Assembly: GCF_013415125.1 (NCBI RefSeq)
Contig: NZ_JACCDE010000017.1
Span: forward strand, 44,851 to 108,850
Length of the DNA: 64,000 bases
Direction: 5' to 3'
Source: Vreelandella glaciei
GTDB lineage: Bacteria; Pseudomonadota; Gammaproteobacteria; Pseudomonadales; Halomonadaceae
Program-made: the position numbers and the translations under genes
The notes under the pieces: generated by a model
Seen by the model: only the letters and a program-made list of their open reading frames with translations
The model's database searches: none
What the model was told of the DNA's origin: nothing
Shown here: piece by piece, positions 49,564 through 58,405 of the stretch
How the letters are laid out: the number at the start of each line of letters is the position of its first letter
Numbering within the stretch: the stretch's first letter is position 1

Positions 49564-50376
49564 GTGAAAGCAAAGCTGATCATGAGCGGGCTGGCGGCCC
49601 TCGGCTTCATGGCGGGCACTTCAGGTGCTTACGCTCAAGACGCCGCACGTGATGCGATTGCCGAGCGTTTAGCGCCGGTAGGGCAACTCTGTTTACAAGG
49701 CCAAGACTGTGGAACGGCGGCCGCGCCTGCAGGCGACAGCGCTAGCAGTGGCGGTGATATCGACGGGGAAGGTATTTACGGCAACGTCTGTAGCGCGTGT
49801 CACGCATCCGGCGCGGCGGGTGCGCCCATCCGTGGCGAGGAAGACGCCTGGGCGGCACGTACCGAACAAGGTTTTGCGACACTCGTAGATCATGCCATTA
49901 ATGGTATTGGCGCGATGCCAGCGAAAGGCGGTAACGCCAGCCTTTCCGATGAAGAAGTAGAAGCGGCGGTAGCCTATATGGTTGAGCCGGTGATGGAAGT
50001 GCCTGAGTTAGGCGGTGGCGATGAAGCCGCCTCTGAAGAAGCAGCCACCGAAGAGACCGCCGCTGCGGAAGGTGATGCTGCCGCTGAAGAAGAGATGGCT
50101 GCTAACGACGACGCGGCGAGTGGCGGTAGCGACCTGGATGGCGCTGCGCTTTACGCAAGCGTTGGCTGTGCGGCGTGTCACGATAGCGGCGTTGCCGGTG
50201 CACCGACCAAAGGTGACTCAGAAGCCTGGGCGGCGCGTTTAGAAAAGGGTGCTGACGAGCTTTACGCCAGCGCGATCAACGGCATTGGCGCCATGCCTGC
50301 CAAAGGCGGTAACCCCAATCTGTCTGATGAAGAAGTGATGGCCGTCGTTGATTACTTAATGGCAGAAGCGCAATAA
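49564..50376 (+). CDS. Di-heme cytochrome c (tandem c5-type domains)
   Basis: Periplasmic electron carrier of 270 residues from a GTG at 49564 preceded by AGAGGTGG. Signal peptide ends near AYAQD. Two homologous heme domains: VCSACHASG and GCAACHDSG (CxxCH), each with GIGAMPAKGGN supplying the distal Met. They are joined by an acidic Ala/Glu-rich linker of about 45 residues (around 50020-50130). The domains look like an internal duplication. Monocistronic, with a terminator after it. Redox partner unknown. Confidence 0.92.
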   Translation: MKAKLIMSGLAALGFMAGTSGAYAQDAARDAIAERLAPVGQLCLQGQDCGTAAAPAGDSASSGGDIDGEGIYGNVCSACHASGAAGAPIRGEEDAWAARTEQGFATLVDHAINGIGAMPAKGGNASLSDEEVEAAVAYMVEPVMEVPELGGGDEAASEEAATEETAAAEGDAAAEEEMAANDDAASGGSDLDGAALYASVGCAACHDSGVAGAPTKGDSEAWAARLEKGADELYASAINGIGAMPAKGGNPNLSDEEVMAVVDYLMAEAQ

Positions 50377-50406
50377 GGCGTCGCCAACCACTAGCGTTTA
50401 AGTAAT

Positions 50407-50450
50407 TTATCCACAGGGCGTTTTAAACATTGTCCTGTGGATTATTTTTT
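50407..50450 (+). terminator. Terminator after the cytochrome gene, containing a DnaA-box sequence
   Basis: ATCCACAGG (50409-50417) pairs with CCTGTGGAT (50434-50442) around a 16-base loop, followed by TATTTTTT. The left arm includes a perfect TTATCCACA (50407-50415). Confidence 0.75.
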
Positions 50451-50467
50451 GTCTGCCTAATGATCGA

Positions 50468-52537
50468 TCACCCCAGCAGCGAGCGCAGCCCAGCAATCGC
50501 ATCTTTGCCGCGGGCCTGTTTTTTCTCTGGGTCTTCTTTATCTGCACGACCTTCCCACTCCAGATCCTCGGCGGGCAGCTCTTCTAAAAAGCGGCTCGGC
50601 TGGCAGTCCATCAGCTCGCCGTAGGCTTTCCGCTGGCGGGCAAGTGTCAACGTCAGCGTACGCCGCGCCCGGGTAATCCCCACATAGGCCAAGCGCCGCT
50701 CCTCTTCCACGGTGCCTACTTCAATGGCGTTGCGGTGGGGCAACAGGTCTTCCTCAAGCCCCATCAAATACACATGCGGGAACTCCAGGCCCTTCGAGGC
50801 ATGCATGGTGAGTAGTTGCACTCGGTCAGAGTCATCCTCTTCTGCCTGCTGCTCCAGAATATCGCGCAGTACCAAGCGTGAAATAGCCGCTTGAACGCCA
50901 TCGGTTTCGGTATCAGAGGAGTCGGTACTCTCTTCCGGGTCGCGGTTAAGCGACTTCTCTAGCTGGTCGATCAAAATCCACACGTTGGCCATGCGCCGCT
51001 CGGCCACGGTAGGCGCGCTGGCGTTTTGATACAGCCAGGCTTCGTAATCCATATCTCGCAGCATATCGCGGATGGCGGCAATGGCGTCGCCTTGGTCCAT
51101 GCGCTTACGCACGCCATCAATAAAGTGGGTAAAGCGGCTTAAGCGCTCTGTCGCTCGGGTTGGCAGTACTTGTTCCAGGCCAAGCTCGTGGCAGGCGGCA
51201 AACAGCGAAATTGAGCGCTCAGTGGCGTAGTTGGCGAGTTTTTCTACCGTTCCAGGGCCCACTTCACGGCGCGGTACGTTCACGATGCGTAAAAAGGCGT
51301 TATCGTCGGCGGGGTTAATTAACAGGCGCAGGTAAGCCATGGTGTCTTTAATCTCGTTGCGAGAGAAAAACGACGTGCCGCCGGAGAGTTTGTAAGGAAT
51401 TTGGTAGTGCTGCAGCTTAAGCTCTAATAAGCGGGCCTGGAAATTACCGCGATAAAGCACCGCAAAGTCGCGCCACTCGGCCTTTTCCTTGATACGCCGG
51501 GTGAGCATTTCGCTGGCGACCCGCTCGGACTCTGCCTCTTCATGCCGATTCACGATTACCCGAATGGGCGCGCCGTCGCCCATATCGGACCACAGCGTTT
51601 TCTCATAAACGTGGGGGTTATTGGCGATCAGCGTATTGGCGGCGCGCAGTATCGTGGCGGTAGAGCGGTAGTTTTGTTCGAGCTTGATGACTTTTAGGCG
51701 CGGGAAATCTTCCCCCAGGGTAATCAGGTTTTCAGGCCGAGCGCCGCGCCAAGCGTAGATCGATTGGTCATCGTCGCCCACCACGGTAAAGGTGGAACGC
51801 TCCGCCATTAACAGTTTCACCAGCAGGTACTGGGAAACGTTGGTGTCCTGATACTCATCCACCAGCATGTAGTGGATTTTGCGCCGCCAGCGCTCGAGCG
51901 CTTCCGGATCGTTCTTGAGCAGTACCACCGGCAGCAGAATCAGATCGTCGAAATCCACCGCGTTGTAGGCTTTTAAATGGCGAACGTAGGCTTCATACAC
52001 CCGGGCGGCAAAGTGCTCATCGTCGTCGGCGGCAAACGAGAGCGCATCGCTGGGCAGTACCAAGTCATTCTTCCAGGTGGAAATTTTGCTCTGCACGGCG
52101 TTGATCTGCTCGGCGTCCACCTGGGCGTCTTTGTTCATCAAATCGCGCAACAGCGCCTTGGCGTCTTCTGGGTCAAAGAGCGAAAAACCCGGCTTGTAGC
52201 CCAGGGTTTTAAGCTCGCCGCGGATAATATTCAGCCCCAGGGTGTGGAAGGTAGAGACCGTTAACCCGTGACCCTCTTTGCCGTGAAGCATCTGGCCGAC
52301 GCGCTCTTTCATCTCCCGGGCGGCTTTATTGGTAAAGGTCACCGCGGCAATCTTGCGCGCGCTCATGCCGCATTCTTGCACCAAATAGGCAATCTTGGTG
52401 GTGATCACGCTGGTTTTGCCGGAACCTGCGCCCGCCAGGACCAGGCAGGGACCATCGATATAACGCACCGCTTCCTGCTGGCGCGGGTTTAGCCCTTTAA
52501 TGCGGCTAAGAATGCTCTTGGGCGTGGCAGGCGTCAT
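50468..52537 (-). CDS. rep: ATP-dependent DNA helicase Rep
   Basis: 3'-5' superfamily 1A helicase that helps forks pass protein blocks. 689 residues: Q motif LNPRQQEAV, Walker [18 protein letters not shown] near 37, motif Ia [14 protein letters not shown], motif II DEYQDTN, motif [17 protein letters not shown], motif [10 protein letters not shown], motif [11 protein letters not shown], motif [10 protein letters not shown]. More Rep than UvrD by length and by [19 protein letters not shown] segments. Convergent with the cytochrome gene and divergent from trmL. Confidence 0.94.
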   Translation of the reverse strand: MTPATPKSILSRIKGLNPRQQEAVRYIDGPCLVLAGAGSGKTSVITTKIAYLVQECGMSARKIAAVTFTNKAAREMKERVGQMLHGKEGHGLTVSTFHTLGLNIIRGELKTLGYKPGFSLFDPEDAKALLRDLMNKDAQVDAEQINAVQSKISTWKNDLVLPSDALSFAADDDEHFAARVYEAYVRHLKAYNAVDFDDLILLPVVLLKNDPEALERWRRKIHYMLVDEYQDTNVSQYLLVKLLMAERSTFTVVGDDDQSIYAWRGARPENLITLGEDFPRLKVIKLEQNYRSTATILRAANTLIANNPHVYEKTLWSDMGDGAPIRVIVNRHEEAESERVASEMLTRRIKEKAEWRDFAVLYRGNFQARLLELKLQHYQIPYKLSGGTSFFSRNEIKDTMAYLRLLINPADDNAFLRIVNVPRREVGPGTVEKLANYATERSISLFAACHELGLEQVLPTRATERLSRFTHFIDGVRKRMDQGDAIAAIRDMLRDMDYEAWLYQNASAPTVAERRMANVWILIDQLEKSLNRDPEESTDSSDTETDGVQAAISRLVLRDILEQQAEEDDSDRVQLLTMHASKGLEFPHVYLMGLEEDLLPHRNAIEVGTVEEERRLAYVGITRARRTLTLTLARQRKAYGELMDCQPSRFLEELPAEDLEWEGRADKEDPEKKQARGKDAIAGLRSLLG

Positions 52538-52615
52538 GGGGTCGGTGGTCCTCTACGAGTGTTGCTAGGCGTTTTCGATTACAATCGGCGAATGATGATA
52601 AACAGGCAGGTGGAG

Positions 52616-53086
52616 ATGTTTGAAGTAGCGCTTTTTGAACCGCGTATGGCGCCCAATACGGGCAATATCATGCGCTTGGTTGCCAACAATGGCTGCCGGT
52701 TACATCTGATTGAGCCACTTGGCTTCGACCTGGAAGAGAAAAAACTGCGCCGCGCCGGGCTGGATTATCGTGATCTCGATAACGTCACTCGCCACCCGGA
52801 TTTTAACGCCTTTCAGCAGGCCATGCAGGGGCGGCGCATCTGGGCGATTACCACCAAAGGCACTCGCACCTACAGCGATGCCGACTTTGCCCCGGGCGAT
52901 GTGCTGCTGTTTGGCTCTGAAACCGCTGGGCTCTCGCCCCAGGTACACGAAGCGCTAACCGCTGAGCACAAACTGCGCCTGCCTATGCAGCCCAACAACC
53001 GTAGCCTGAACCTTTCCAACGCCGTGGCTATTGTGAGCTACGAAGCGTGGCGCCAGCAAGGTTTCACTGGCGCGCTACCGGTTTAA
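52616..53086 (+). CDS. trmL: tRNA (cytidine/uridine-34-2'-O)-methyltransferase TrmL
   Basis: SPOUT methyltransferase for the tRNA-Leu wobble base. ATG at 52616 gives [21 protein letters not shown] and 156 residues, the family length; upstream ATGs are rejected. Knot motifs: [11 protein letters not shown] and [23 protein letters not shown]. Its stop abuts the pyrE stop with no base between them. Confidence 0.95.
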   Translation: MFEVALFEPRMAPNTGNIMRLVANNGCRLHLIEPLGFDLEEKKLRRAGLDYRDLDNVTRHPDFNAFQQAMQGRRIWAITTKGTRTYSDADFAPGDVLLFGSETAGLSPQVHEALTAEHKLRLPMQPNNRSLNLSNAVAIVSYEAWRQQGFTGALPV

Positions 53087-53752
53087 TCAGCGCGTAATCC
53101 CATAGCGGTCACGATAAGCCCTGATCGCTTCGGCGTAGGCGAGCATTTCGCCACCGGCGTGCTCTTCAAGGTAAGTAAGCACTTGCTCAAGGGTGACGAT
53201 GCTGATCACCGGCATAGCGTATTGAGCCTGTACTTCCTGAATCGCGCTCTGCTCGCCTTGGCCGCGCTCCTGCCGATCAAGGGCAATGATCACCCCGCCA
53301 GCGTGGGCACCGCTCTGATCAATCAACGTCATCACTTCGCGAATCGCGGTGCCCGCGGTAATCACGTCATCAATAATTAAAATATCGCCGGAAAGCGGCG
53401 CGCCAACGATATTGCCACCTTCACCGTGGGTTTTAGCCTCTTTGCGGTTGAAGGCGTAGGGCATATCAATATCATGATGGTCGGCCAGGGCTGCCGCGGT
53501 GACCGCTGCCAGCGGAATGCCCTTGTACGCTGGGCCAAACAACACATCGGCATTGATGCCGCTATCGACAATCGCTTGAGCGTAGAAACGCCCCAGCTTG
53601 GCCAACGCGCGCCCGGTTTGAAATAGCCCAGCGTTGAAAAAGTAAGGACTGACACGGCCAGATTTAAGCGTAAACTCGCCAAACTTAAGCACGCCTTGCT
53701 CAATGGCAAAGGCAATGAAATCGCGCTGGTAGGGTTGTAGAGTGGTAGCCAC
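53087..53752 (-). CDS. pyrE: Orotate phosphoribosyltransferase
   Basis: Makes orotidine 5'-phosphate in pyrimidine synthesis. The GTG at 53752 has GAGGAA upstream and gives [33 protein letters not shown]; 221 residues. PRPP motif [18 protein letters not shown], plus AYKGIPLA and [14 protein letters not shown]. Divergent from the Crc-like gene, the pyrE-crc adjacency known from Pseudomonas. Confidence 0.97.
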   Translation of the reverse strand: MATTLQPYQRDFIAFAIEQGVLKFGEFTLKSGRVSPYFFNAGLFQTGRALAKLGRFYAQAIVDSGINADVLFGPAYKGIPLAAVTAAALADHHDIDMPYAFNRKEAKTHGEGGNIVGAPLSGDILIIDDVITAGTAIREVMTLIDQSGAHAGGVIIALDRQERGQGEQSAIQEVQAQYAMPVISIVTLEQVLTYLEEHAGGEMLAYAEAIRAYRDRYGITR

Positions 53753-53893
53753 GGCGTTCCTCACTAGGCGGTAGGTTTAAATCGGCACGAAAGCAACAAT
53801 AAAAGTAGGGTAAATGGCAAGTTTTAGTCGCTGCCTTTACCCAAACGTCTAAACGTCGGGTATCATACAGCAGCGACGCAAAAGGGACGATTT

Positions 53894-54661
53894 ATGAAAA
53901 TTGCCAGCATCAATGTCAATGGTATTCGTGATGCCGTCGATCGTGGCTTCCTGGACTGGCTGGCTCAGCAGGATGTCGACGTAGTCTGCGTGCAGAACAT
54001 CAAGGCAAAAAGTTTTGAACTGGGTGACCACATTCTGTATCCGGAAGGCTATGAAGGCTACTTCCTGGATGCCGAAGAGGATGGTTTCTCCGGTGTGGCA
54101 CTCTATTGCCGTAAAATTCCCAAGGCGATTATGTATGGCCTTGGGTTTCCTCAGTGCGATCATGAAGGACGTTTTCTGCAGGCGGATTATGAACGCTTCA
54201 GTATTGTCTCTTTCCTGATGCCTGATGGAAGTGACCAAAAAGCCAAACAGGCGTTTATGGAGCAGTACCAAGAGTACCTGACGAAGATGTCGCGCAAACG
54301 CCGCGAATACATCCTCTGCGGCACTTGGCATATTGCCCATAAAACCGTTGATTTGGCTAACTGGTCTGATAACCAGCTCACGTCGGGTTTTCGCCCGGAA
54401 GAGCGCGCCTGGATGGATCAGGTGCTTGGCCCCACCGGGTTTATCGACACCTTCCGCGAAATTAACCGCGATGCAGGCGAGTACACCTGGTGGCCGAAGC
54501 TTGACCAAGACGTGCCCCGTGAACGCCAGGAAGGCTGGCGGATCGACTACCAGTTAGTCGGCCCCAACTTCCGTCGCCACGTGGTCGACGCGTGGATTGA
54601 TTACGATGCGACCTTCTCCGAGTTCGCACCGCTAATTGTTGAGTACGACCTAGCGCTCTAA
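53894..54661 (+). CDS. crc: Crc-like catabolite repression control protein (degenerate exonuclease III fold)
   Basis: 255 residues with the exonuclease III/endonuclease-exonuclease-phosphatase fold but without its active site. The ExoIII LQETK glutamate position reads VQNIKAK (Asn35); GDxN reads GTWHIAH (143-149); the terminal SDHxP reads SEFAPL. The GTWHIAHKTVDLANW segment and the pyrE neighbour both match Pseudomonas Crc, which works with Hfq in translational repression. I therefore favour Crc over a repair nuclease. An RNA-targeting role in this organism is inferred. Confidence 0.8.
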   Translation: MKIASINVNGIRDAVDRGFLDWLAQQDVDVVCVQNIKAKSFELGDHILYPEGYEGYFLDAEEDGFSGVALYCRKIPKAIMYGLGFPQCDHEGRFLQADYERFSIVSFLMPDGSDQKAKQAFMEQYQEYLTKMSRKRREYILCGTWHIAHKTVDLANWSDNQLTSGFRPEERAWMDQVLGPTGFIDTFREINRDAGEYTWWPKLDQDVPRERQEGWRIDYQLVGPNFRRHVVDAWIDYDATFSEFAPLIVEYDLAL

Positions 54662-54696
54662 GCGCTAGGCAACGAACTTTTCCCGCGTCGCCAACA

Positions 54697-54728
54697 GCAA
54701 CAAGCCGACCCTTGGGTCGGCTTGTTGC
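54697..54728. terminator. Bidirectional terminator between the Crc-like gene and rph
   Basis: A perfect palindrome: GCAACAAGCCGACCC (54697-54711) with GGGTCGGCTTGTTGC (54714-54728), realistically a 14-bp stem with a CTTG tetraloop. Poor T-tract on either side. Confidence 0.7.
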
Positions 54729-54748
54729 GTTGTGGCGGGCGTTAATCC

Positions 54749-55498
54749 TTAGCCACGAATACCCAGCGCTTCGCGCTGATGGTCGCGAAGCGCATCTCCT
54801 GCCTTCTCGGCCAAATCGAGCATGGCGTTTAGCTCTGCACGGGTGAATGCACCCGCCTCGGCAGTGCCCTGCACTTCGATCAGCTCGCCGCTTTCGGTCA
54901 TCACCACGTTCAGGTCAGTATCGGCTTTGCTGTCTTCCGGGTAGTCCAGATCCAGCACCGGCACGCCTTTATAAATACCCACGGAAATGGCGCTCACCAA
55001 CTGCTTGAAAGGGTCGGCTTTGATCTTTTTCTCGCGCTGCAGGTAACGGATCGCATCGATCAGCGCCACGCAGCCACCGGTAATTGCTGCGGTACGGGTA
55101 CCGCCATCCGCCTGAATGACATCGCAATCCACGGTAATGGTGAACTCACCCAGCTTCTTCAAGTTCACGGCTGCGCGCAGGCTGCGGCCAATCAAACGCT
55201 GAATTTCCAGGGTGCGGCCGCCTTGCTTGCCGCGAGTCGCTTCACGGCCACTACGGGTGTGGGTCGCGCGGGGCAGCATGCCGTACTCAGCGGTAACCCA
55301 ACCCTGATTCTTACCGCGCAGCCAGCGCGGTACACCGGCTTCTACGCTGGCATTACACAGCACTTTAGTGTCGCCAAACTCCACCAGCACAGAGCCTTCC
55401 GCATGACGGGTGTAATCGCGGGTCAGGCGAATATCGCGGAGCTGGTCGGCTTCGCGACCGCTGGGACGCACAACATCAGGACGCTTAGCGCTGCTCAC
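54749..55498 (-). CDS. rph: Ribonuclease PH
   Basis: Phosphorolytic exoribonuclease that trims tRNA 3' ends. 249 residues from a [75 protein letters not shown] and the C-terminal [13 protein letters not shown]. Divergent from yicC, the common rph-yicC pairing. Confidence 0.97.
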   Translation of the reverse strand: MSSAKRPDVVRPSGREADQLRDIRLTRDYTRHAEGSVLVEFGDTKVLCNASVEAGVPRWLRGKNQGWVTAEYGMLPRATHTRSGREATRGKQGGRTLEIQRLIGRSLRAAVNLKKLGEFTITVDCDVIQADGGTRTAAITGGCVALIDAIRYLQREKKIKADPFKQLVSAISVGIYKGVPVLDLDYPEDSKADTDLNVVMTESGELIEVQGTAEAGAFTRAELNAMLDLAEKAGDALRDHQREALGIRG

Positions 55499-55630
55499 AA
55501 ATAGTACCTCTCAATAAACGCGTAACTAGTAAAAGCCCTCCATTGTACACGTCTGGGAGTGCGCTGATTGGCCTATCGGGTAGACTGTTGGCAATGCTTT
55601 ATACACCGTTGTTCTCTATTAGGATGAAAC

Positions 55631-56509
55631 ATGGCCACTTCCAGCCGCGTACACAGCATGACCGCTTTCGCACGCACCGAGCAGGCAGCTCCTTTCGGCA
55701 CCCTGCAGGTGGAAATTCGCTCGGTGAATCAGCGTTACTTAGAGCCCCATTTCCGCCTGCCCGAAAGCCTGCGTGATTTAGAGCCGGTACTGCGCGAAGC
55801 GCTGCGCACCCGTTTAGCCCGTGGCAAAGTCGAGTGCAGTGTCCGGTTTGAGAGCGCCGAAACCGCTCAAGCCCCCGCCGTTAACAGCGCCCGCTTAGCC
55901 GCCATTGCTGATGCGCTAACCGCCATACAGCAGCAGGTACCCAGCGCCGTGCCGCCCACTACACTTGCGCTCCTCAACCAGCCTGGTGTGATGGAAACCC
56001 AGCACCTTGACCAAGAGGCCATCAAACTCGCCGCCAAAACCCTGTTCGACCAAGCGCTGGATGAACTGATCGACGCCCGCGCCCGTGAAGGCGAAAAGCT
56101 TGCCGAGATGATCACCACCCGCCTGACGGCGGTAAGCGAACAGGTCGCCACGGTGCGCAGCCTGCTGCCGCAGATTCTGGAGCGCCAGCGCGCCCAACTG
56201 CTGGAACGCCTGGAAGTCGCCAAAACCGAACTCGACCCGCAGCGCCTGGAAGCCGAACTGGTGCTGGTAGCGCAAAAAGCCGATGTGGATGAAGAGCTAG
56301 ACCGCCTAACGGCGCATATCGAAGAAGTGAGCCACCAGCTCGCTCAGAAAGGTCCCAAAGGCCGTCGCCTGGATTTCCTGATGCAGGAGCTCAACCGCGA
56401 AGCCAACACGCTCTCGTCAAAATCCGTGGTGGCTGAGACGACTCGTTGTGCGGTGGAGCTGAAGGTGTTGATCGAGCAGATGCGGGAGCAAATCCAAAAT
56501 ATTGAGTAA
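55631..56509 (+). CDS. yicC: YicC family endoribonuclease
   Basis: 292 residues with the typical start SRVHSMTAFARTEQ, EIRSVNQRYLEPHFRLPE and C-terminal GRRLDFLMQELNREANTLSSKS. YicC-type proteins are now considered endoribonucleases affecting sRNA levels. Last clearly core gene before the accessory segment; a hip-type operator palindrome lies 8 bases after its stop. Confidence 0.94.
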   Translation: MATSSRVHSMTAFARTEQAAPFGTLQVEIRSVNQRYLEPHFRLPESLRDLEPVLREALRTRLARGKVECSVRFESAETAQAPAVNSARLAAIADALTAIQQQVPSAVPPTTLALLNQPGVMETQHLDQEAIKLAAKTLFDQALDELIDARAREGEKLAEMITTRLTAVSEQVATVRSLLPQILERQRAQLLERLEVAKTELDPQRLEAELVLVAQKADVDEELDRLTAHIEEVSHQLAQKGPKGRRLDFLMQELNREANTLSSKSVVAETTRCAVELKVLIEQMREQIQNIE

Positions 56510-56517
56510 TAATAGTT

Positions 56518-56562
56518 GAAACTATAGTTTCTAAATATTCTATTTTTTTAAGTTATAGTTTC
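56518..56562. promoter_or_regulatory. HipB-type operator palindrome and half-site at the hipA 3' end
   Basis: A perfect 14-base palindrome GAAACTATAGTTTC (56518-56531) and a TATAGTTTC half-site (56554-56562) that overlaps the hipA stop. The same 14-mer with one change (GAAAGTATAGTTTC) is in the hipB promoter at 58199-58212. Confidence 0.6.
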
Positions 56563-57799
56563 ACATAATCGCGGATGCGATTAGCTGCTGCTCTTGCCGG
56601 TGGATACCTATTTCATTGGCATAGTGATGCCAACGGCATGTTACTTTTTGGAGCTGATCAAGAATTAGCCGTGCCTCACTTGTTGGCAACTGAAAATAGG
56701 GTGCAACTTCCAGCGCTAAATCCAAATCCAGCGCATTAGAGTACTCGTCGATATTTAAATGGAGCCCTGCTGCCCCTAGCGAGATATTGAGATCGTAAGC
56801 GGGCGAGAGTCGCCAGCCGCTACTATTTTCTGACAATAAGAAACCATGGTTGCGCAGATGATCATCAGCGTTTGAGACGAGTATGTTGAAGACCATTCTG
56901 CGCCAAAGCTGGTGCAGATCCTGCTGAGTATTGGCTCCTTGCTCTATAAGAAATTGGGCCAGCTCAAGATAACTCGCGCCTGCACCGCCATCGTAATAAC
57001 CCAACTGAGTCATCGCTGAGCTAAAGTGCCGACGTAAGCTGCCAACACGGTCAAAGCGCTGAGTTAGAAAGGTATGGTGAGTGCTATTGAACCGCTGAAG
57101 TCGGCATGGCGCCATTTCGATGCCCGCATCCACTGCCATGCGATAAAGCAAATATTCCCATGCGCCTATATCGTAATCGTCATACCGGCTGGGAAATTTT
57201 GCTAGCCAAAGATCATCGCCACCCATGACACAGGCTTTTGGCCTCGCCCCTCCCAACGATGAGCCGGGTGAAATCAGCATATTCAACCACTTTAGATAAT
57301 CAGGGCTATCCAAATCAGGCTGTAGCTCTATTTGGCTGACCGCAAACTCCAATTCTCTCAGGCTGGATAATGGCGGGGCAGCCAGCTGCTGATTGTTATC
57401 GAGAAAAGGGCCATCTTCTTGCAACTTAAAGCGCAACCCGCCCATGCGAAACGTATCGTGCACACCCAGGAGATAGTCGGATTCGTTGAGTTTTACTAAA
57501 CGCCTACCCTCTTGCCTAGCCAAAACCGCTTCACGCCGCTGCATGAGCAGGCGCCCCCATCTATCGGGGCAAGAATCAAGGAACACCCGGAAGTTGCGCG
57601 CGTCATTATTGAACTGATCCCCCGAAAACAGCTGCAACTCAGGGTCAATCTGCACCGCAAGCGGAGAGTCGAGCCATGTCTTTGCGTAGGCGAAGCGGTA
57701 GACTTCGCTGCCCCGAACAAGGTCGACTTCTAGCCTCCCAACTAGCTCAGGTGGCTTCGTAGCAAGCCAATCAGCATAGACCCATATCGATTTACTCAT
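56561..57799 (-). CDS. hipA: HipA-family toxin kinase
   Basis: Serine/threonine kinase of the HipBA toxin-antitoxin type; known HipA proteins phosphorylate aminoacyl-tRNA synthetases and cause dormancy. ATG at 57799 with AGGCG upstream gives 412 residues. Motifs: phosphorylatable P-loop-like SPGSSLGGARPK at 177-188, ATP-contact Lys201 in WLAKFPS, catalytic NADDHLRNHG at 310-319 and LSPAYDLN. All key residues are present, so probably active. Starts 2 bases after the hipB stop. Confidence 0.88.
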   Translation of the reverse strand: MSKSIWVYADWLATKPPELVGRLEVDLVRGSEVYRFAYAKTWLDSPLAVQIDPELQLFSGDQFNNDARNFRVFLDSCPDRWGRLLMQRREAVLARQEGRRLVKLNESDYLLGVHDTFRMGGLRFKLQEDGPFLDNNQQLAAPPLSSLRELEFAVSQIELQPDLDSPDYLKWLNMLISPGSSLGGARPKACVMGGDDLWLAKFPSRYDDYDIGAWEYLLYRMAVDAGIEMAPCRLQRFNSTHHTFLTQRFDRVGSLRRHFSSAMTQLGYYDGGAGASYLELAQFLIEQGANTQQDLHQLWRRMVFNILVSNADDHLRNHGFLLSENSSGWRLSPAYDLNISLGAAGLHLNIDEYSNALDLDLALEVAPYFQLPTSEARLILDQLQKVTCRWHHYANEIGIHRQEQQLIASAIM

Positions 57800-57801
57800 G
57801 A

Positions 57802-58167
57802 TCAACGCCTGCCTTCGGTGGTAGGGCGATAAACCACAGAGCTAGCGTGTTTCGACTTAATAGTGGCCTTATTAGACGTTTTTAGCAGCTCGATATCTTG
57901 CAGCTTGCGCCCAAACTCATCGTCTAATGCTACGTTCGCTAAATCGTTAGCAAGGCCAAGCGACGATAACACCACCAGGTAATGGCCCATTGAGACGCTA
58001 GGCTCGCCACGCAGAATATTGCGCAGCGTCGGCATAGAGAGCCCCGTGCGCTCTGATAGCTGGGTTTGGGTGATTTTACGGCGCTTCATGGCAAGCAAGA
58101 TGTTCTCGCCCAGCGCTTTTAACACCTTGAGATCCTTGGGGAACACAACCGCTGAACGAGATGGCAT
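57802..58167 (-). CDS. hipB: HipB-like Xre-family antitoxin/repressor
   Basis: 121 residues. HTH of the Xre type at about 33-55: TQTQLSERTGLSMPTLRNILRGEPSVS; the C-terminal tail is basic (KASVVYRPTTEGRR region). It precedes hipA in one transcript, the usual antitoxin-first order. Its promoter carries a near-perfect palindrome of TTATGAAA/TTTCATAA with core GAAAGTATAGTTTC, plus a degenerate copy over 58168-58181 near the ribosome-binding site, which indicates autorepression. Confidence 0.85.
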   Translation of the reverse strand: MPSRSAVVFPKDLKVLKALGENILLAMKRRKITQTQLSERTGLSMPTLRNILRGEPSVSMGHYLVVLSSLGLANDLANVALDDEFGRKLQDIELLKTSNKATIKSKHASSVVYRPTTEGRR

Positions 58168-58194
58168 AAAGCTATACCTTCATTTTAAAGTTAA

Positions 58195-58216
58195 TTATGA
58201 AAGTATAGTTTCATAA
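58195..58216. promoter_or_regulatory. HipB operator in the hipBA promoter
   Basis: TTATGAAA, 6 bases, TTTCATAA: a 22-base near-palindrome 28 bases upstream of the hipB ATG. The core differs by one base from the palindrome at 56518-56531. The rest of the 238-base gap up to the helicase gene (58217-58405) has no recognised gene. Confidence 0.65.
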
Positions 58217-58405
58217 TGTGCAAGTGTCACGATGCTTTTCGGCGCGATAGCGCAACTTACAGTCGTGTTGGAAAGTTTCGGTAGTCTCGGTGATGCCCTC
58301 ACTTTCGAGCATAGCAAGTTTATGATGCGCGGTGCCCAGCCTTGCACATTATGTTGCGGCAAGGGAAAGTAAGAGCTGTCTTATTGCAACGGGTAGGGGA
58401 ATAGG

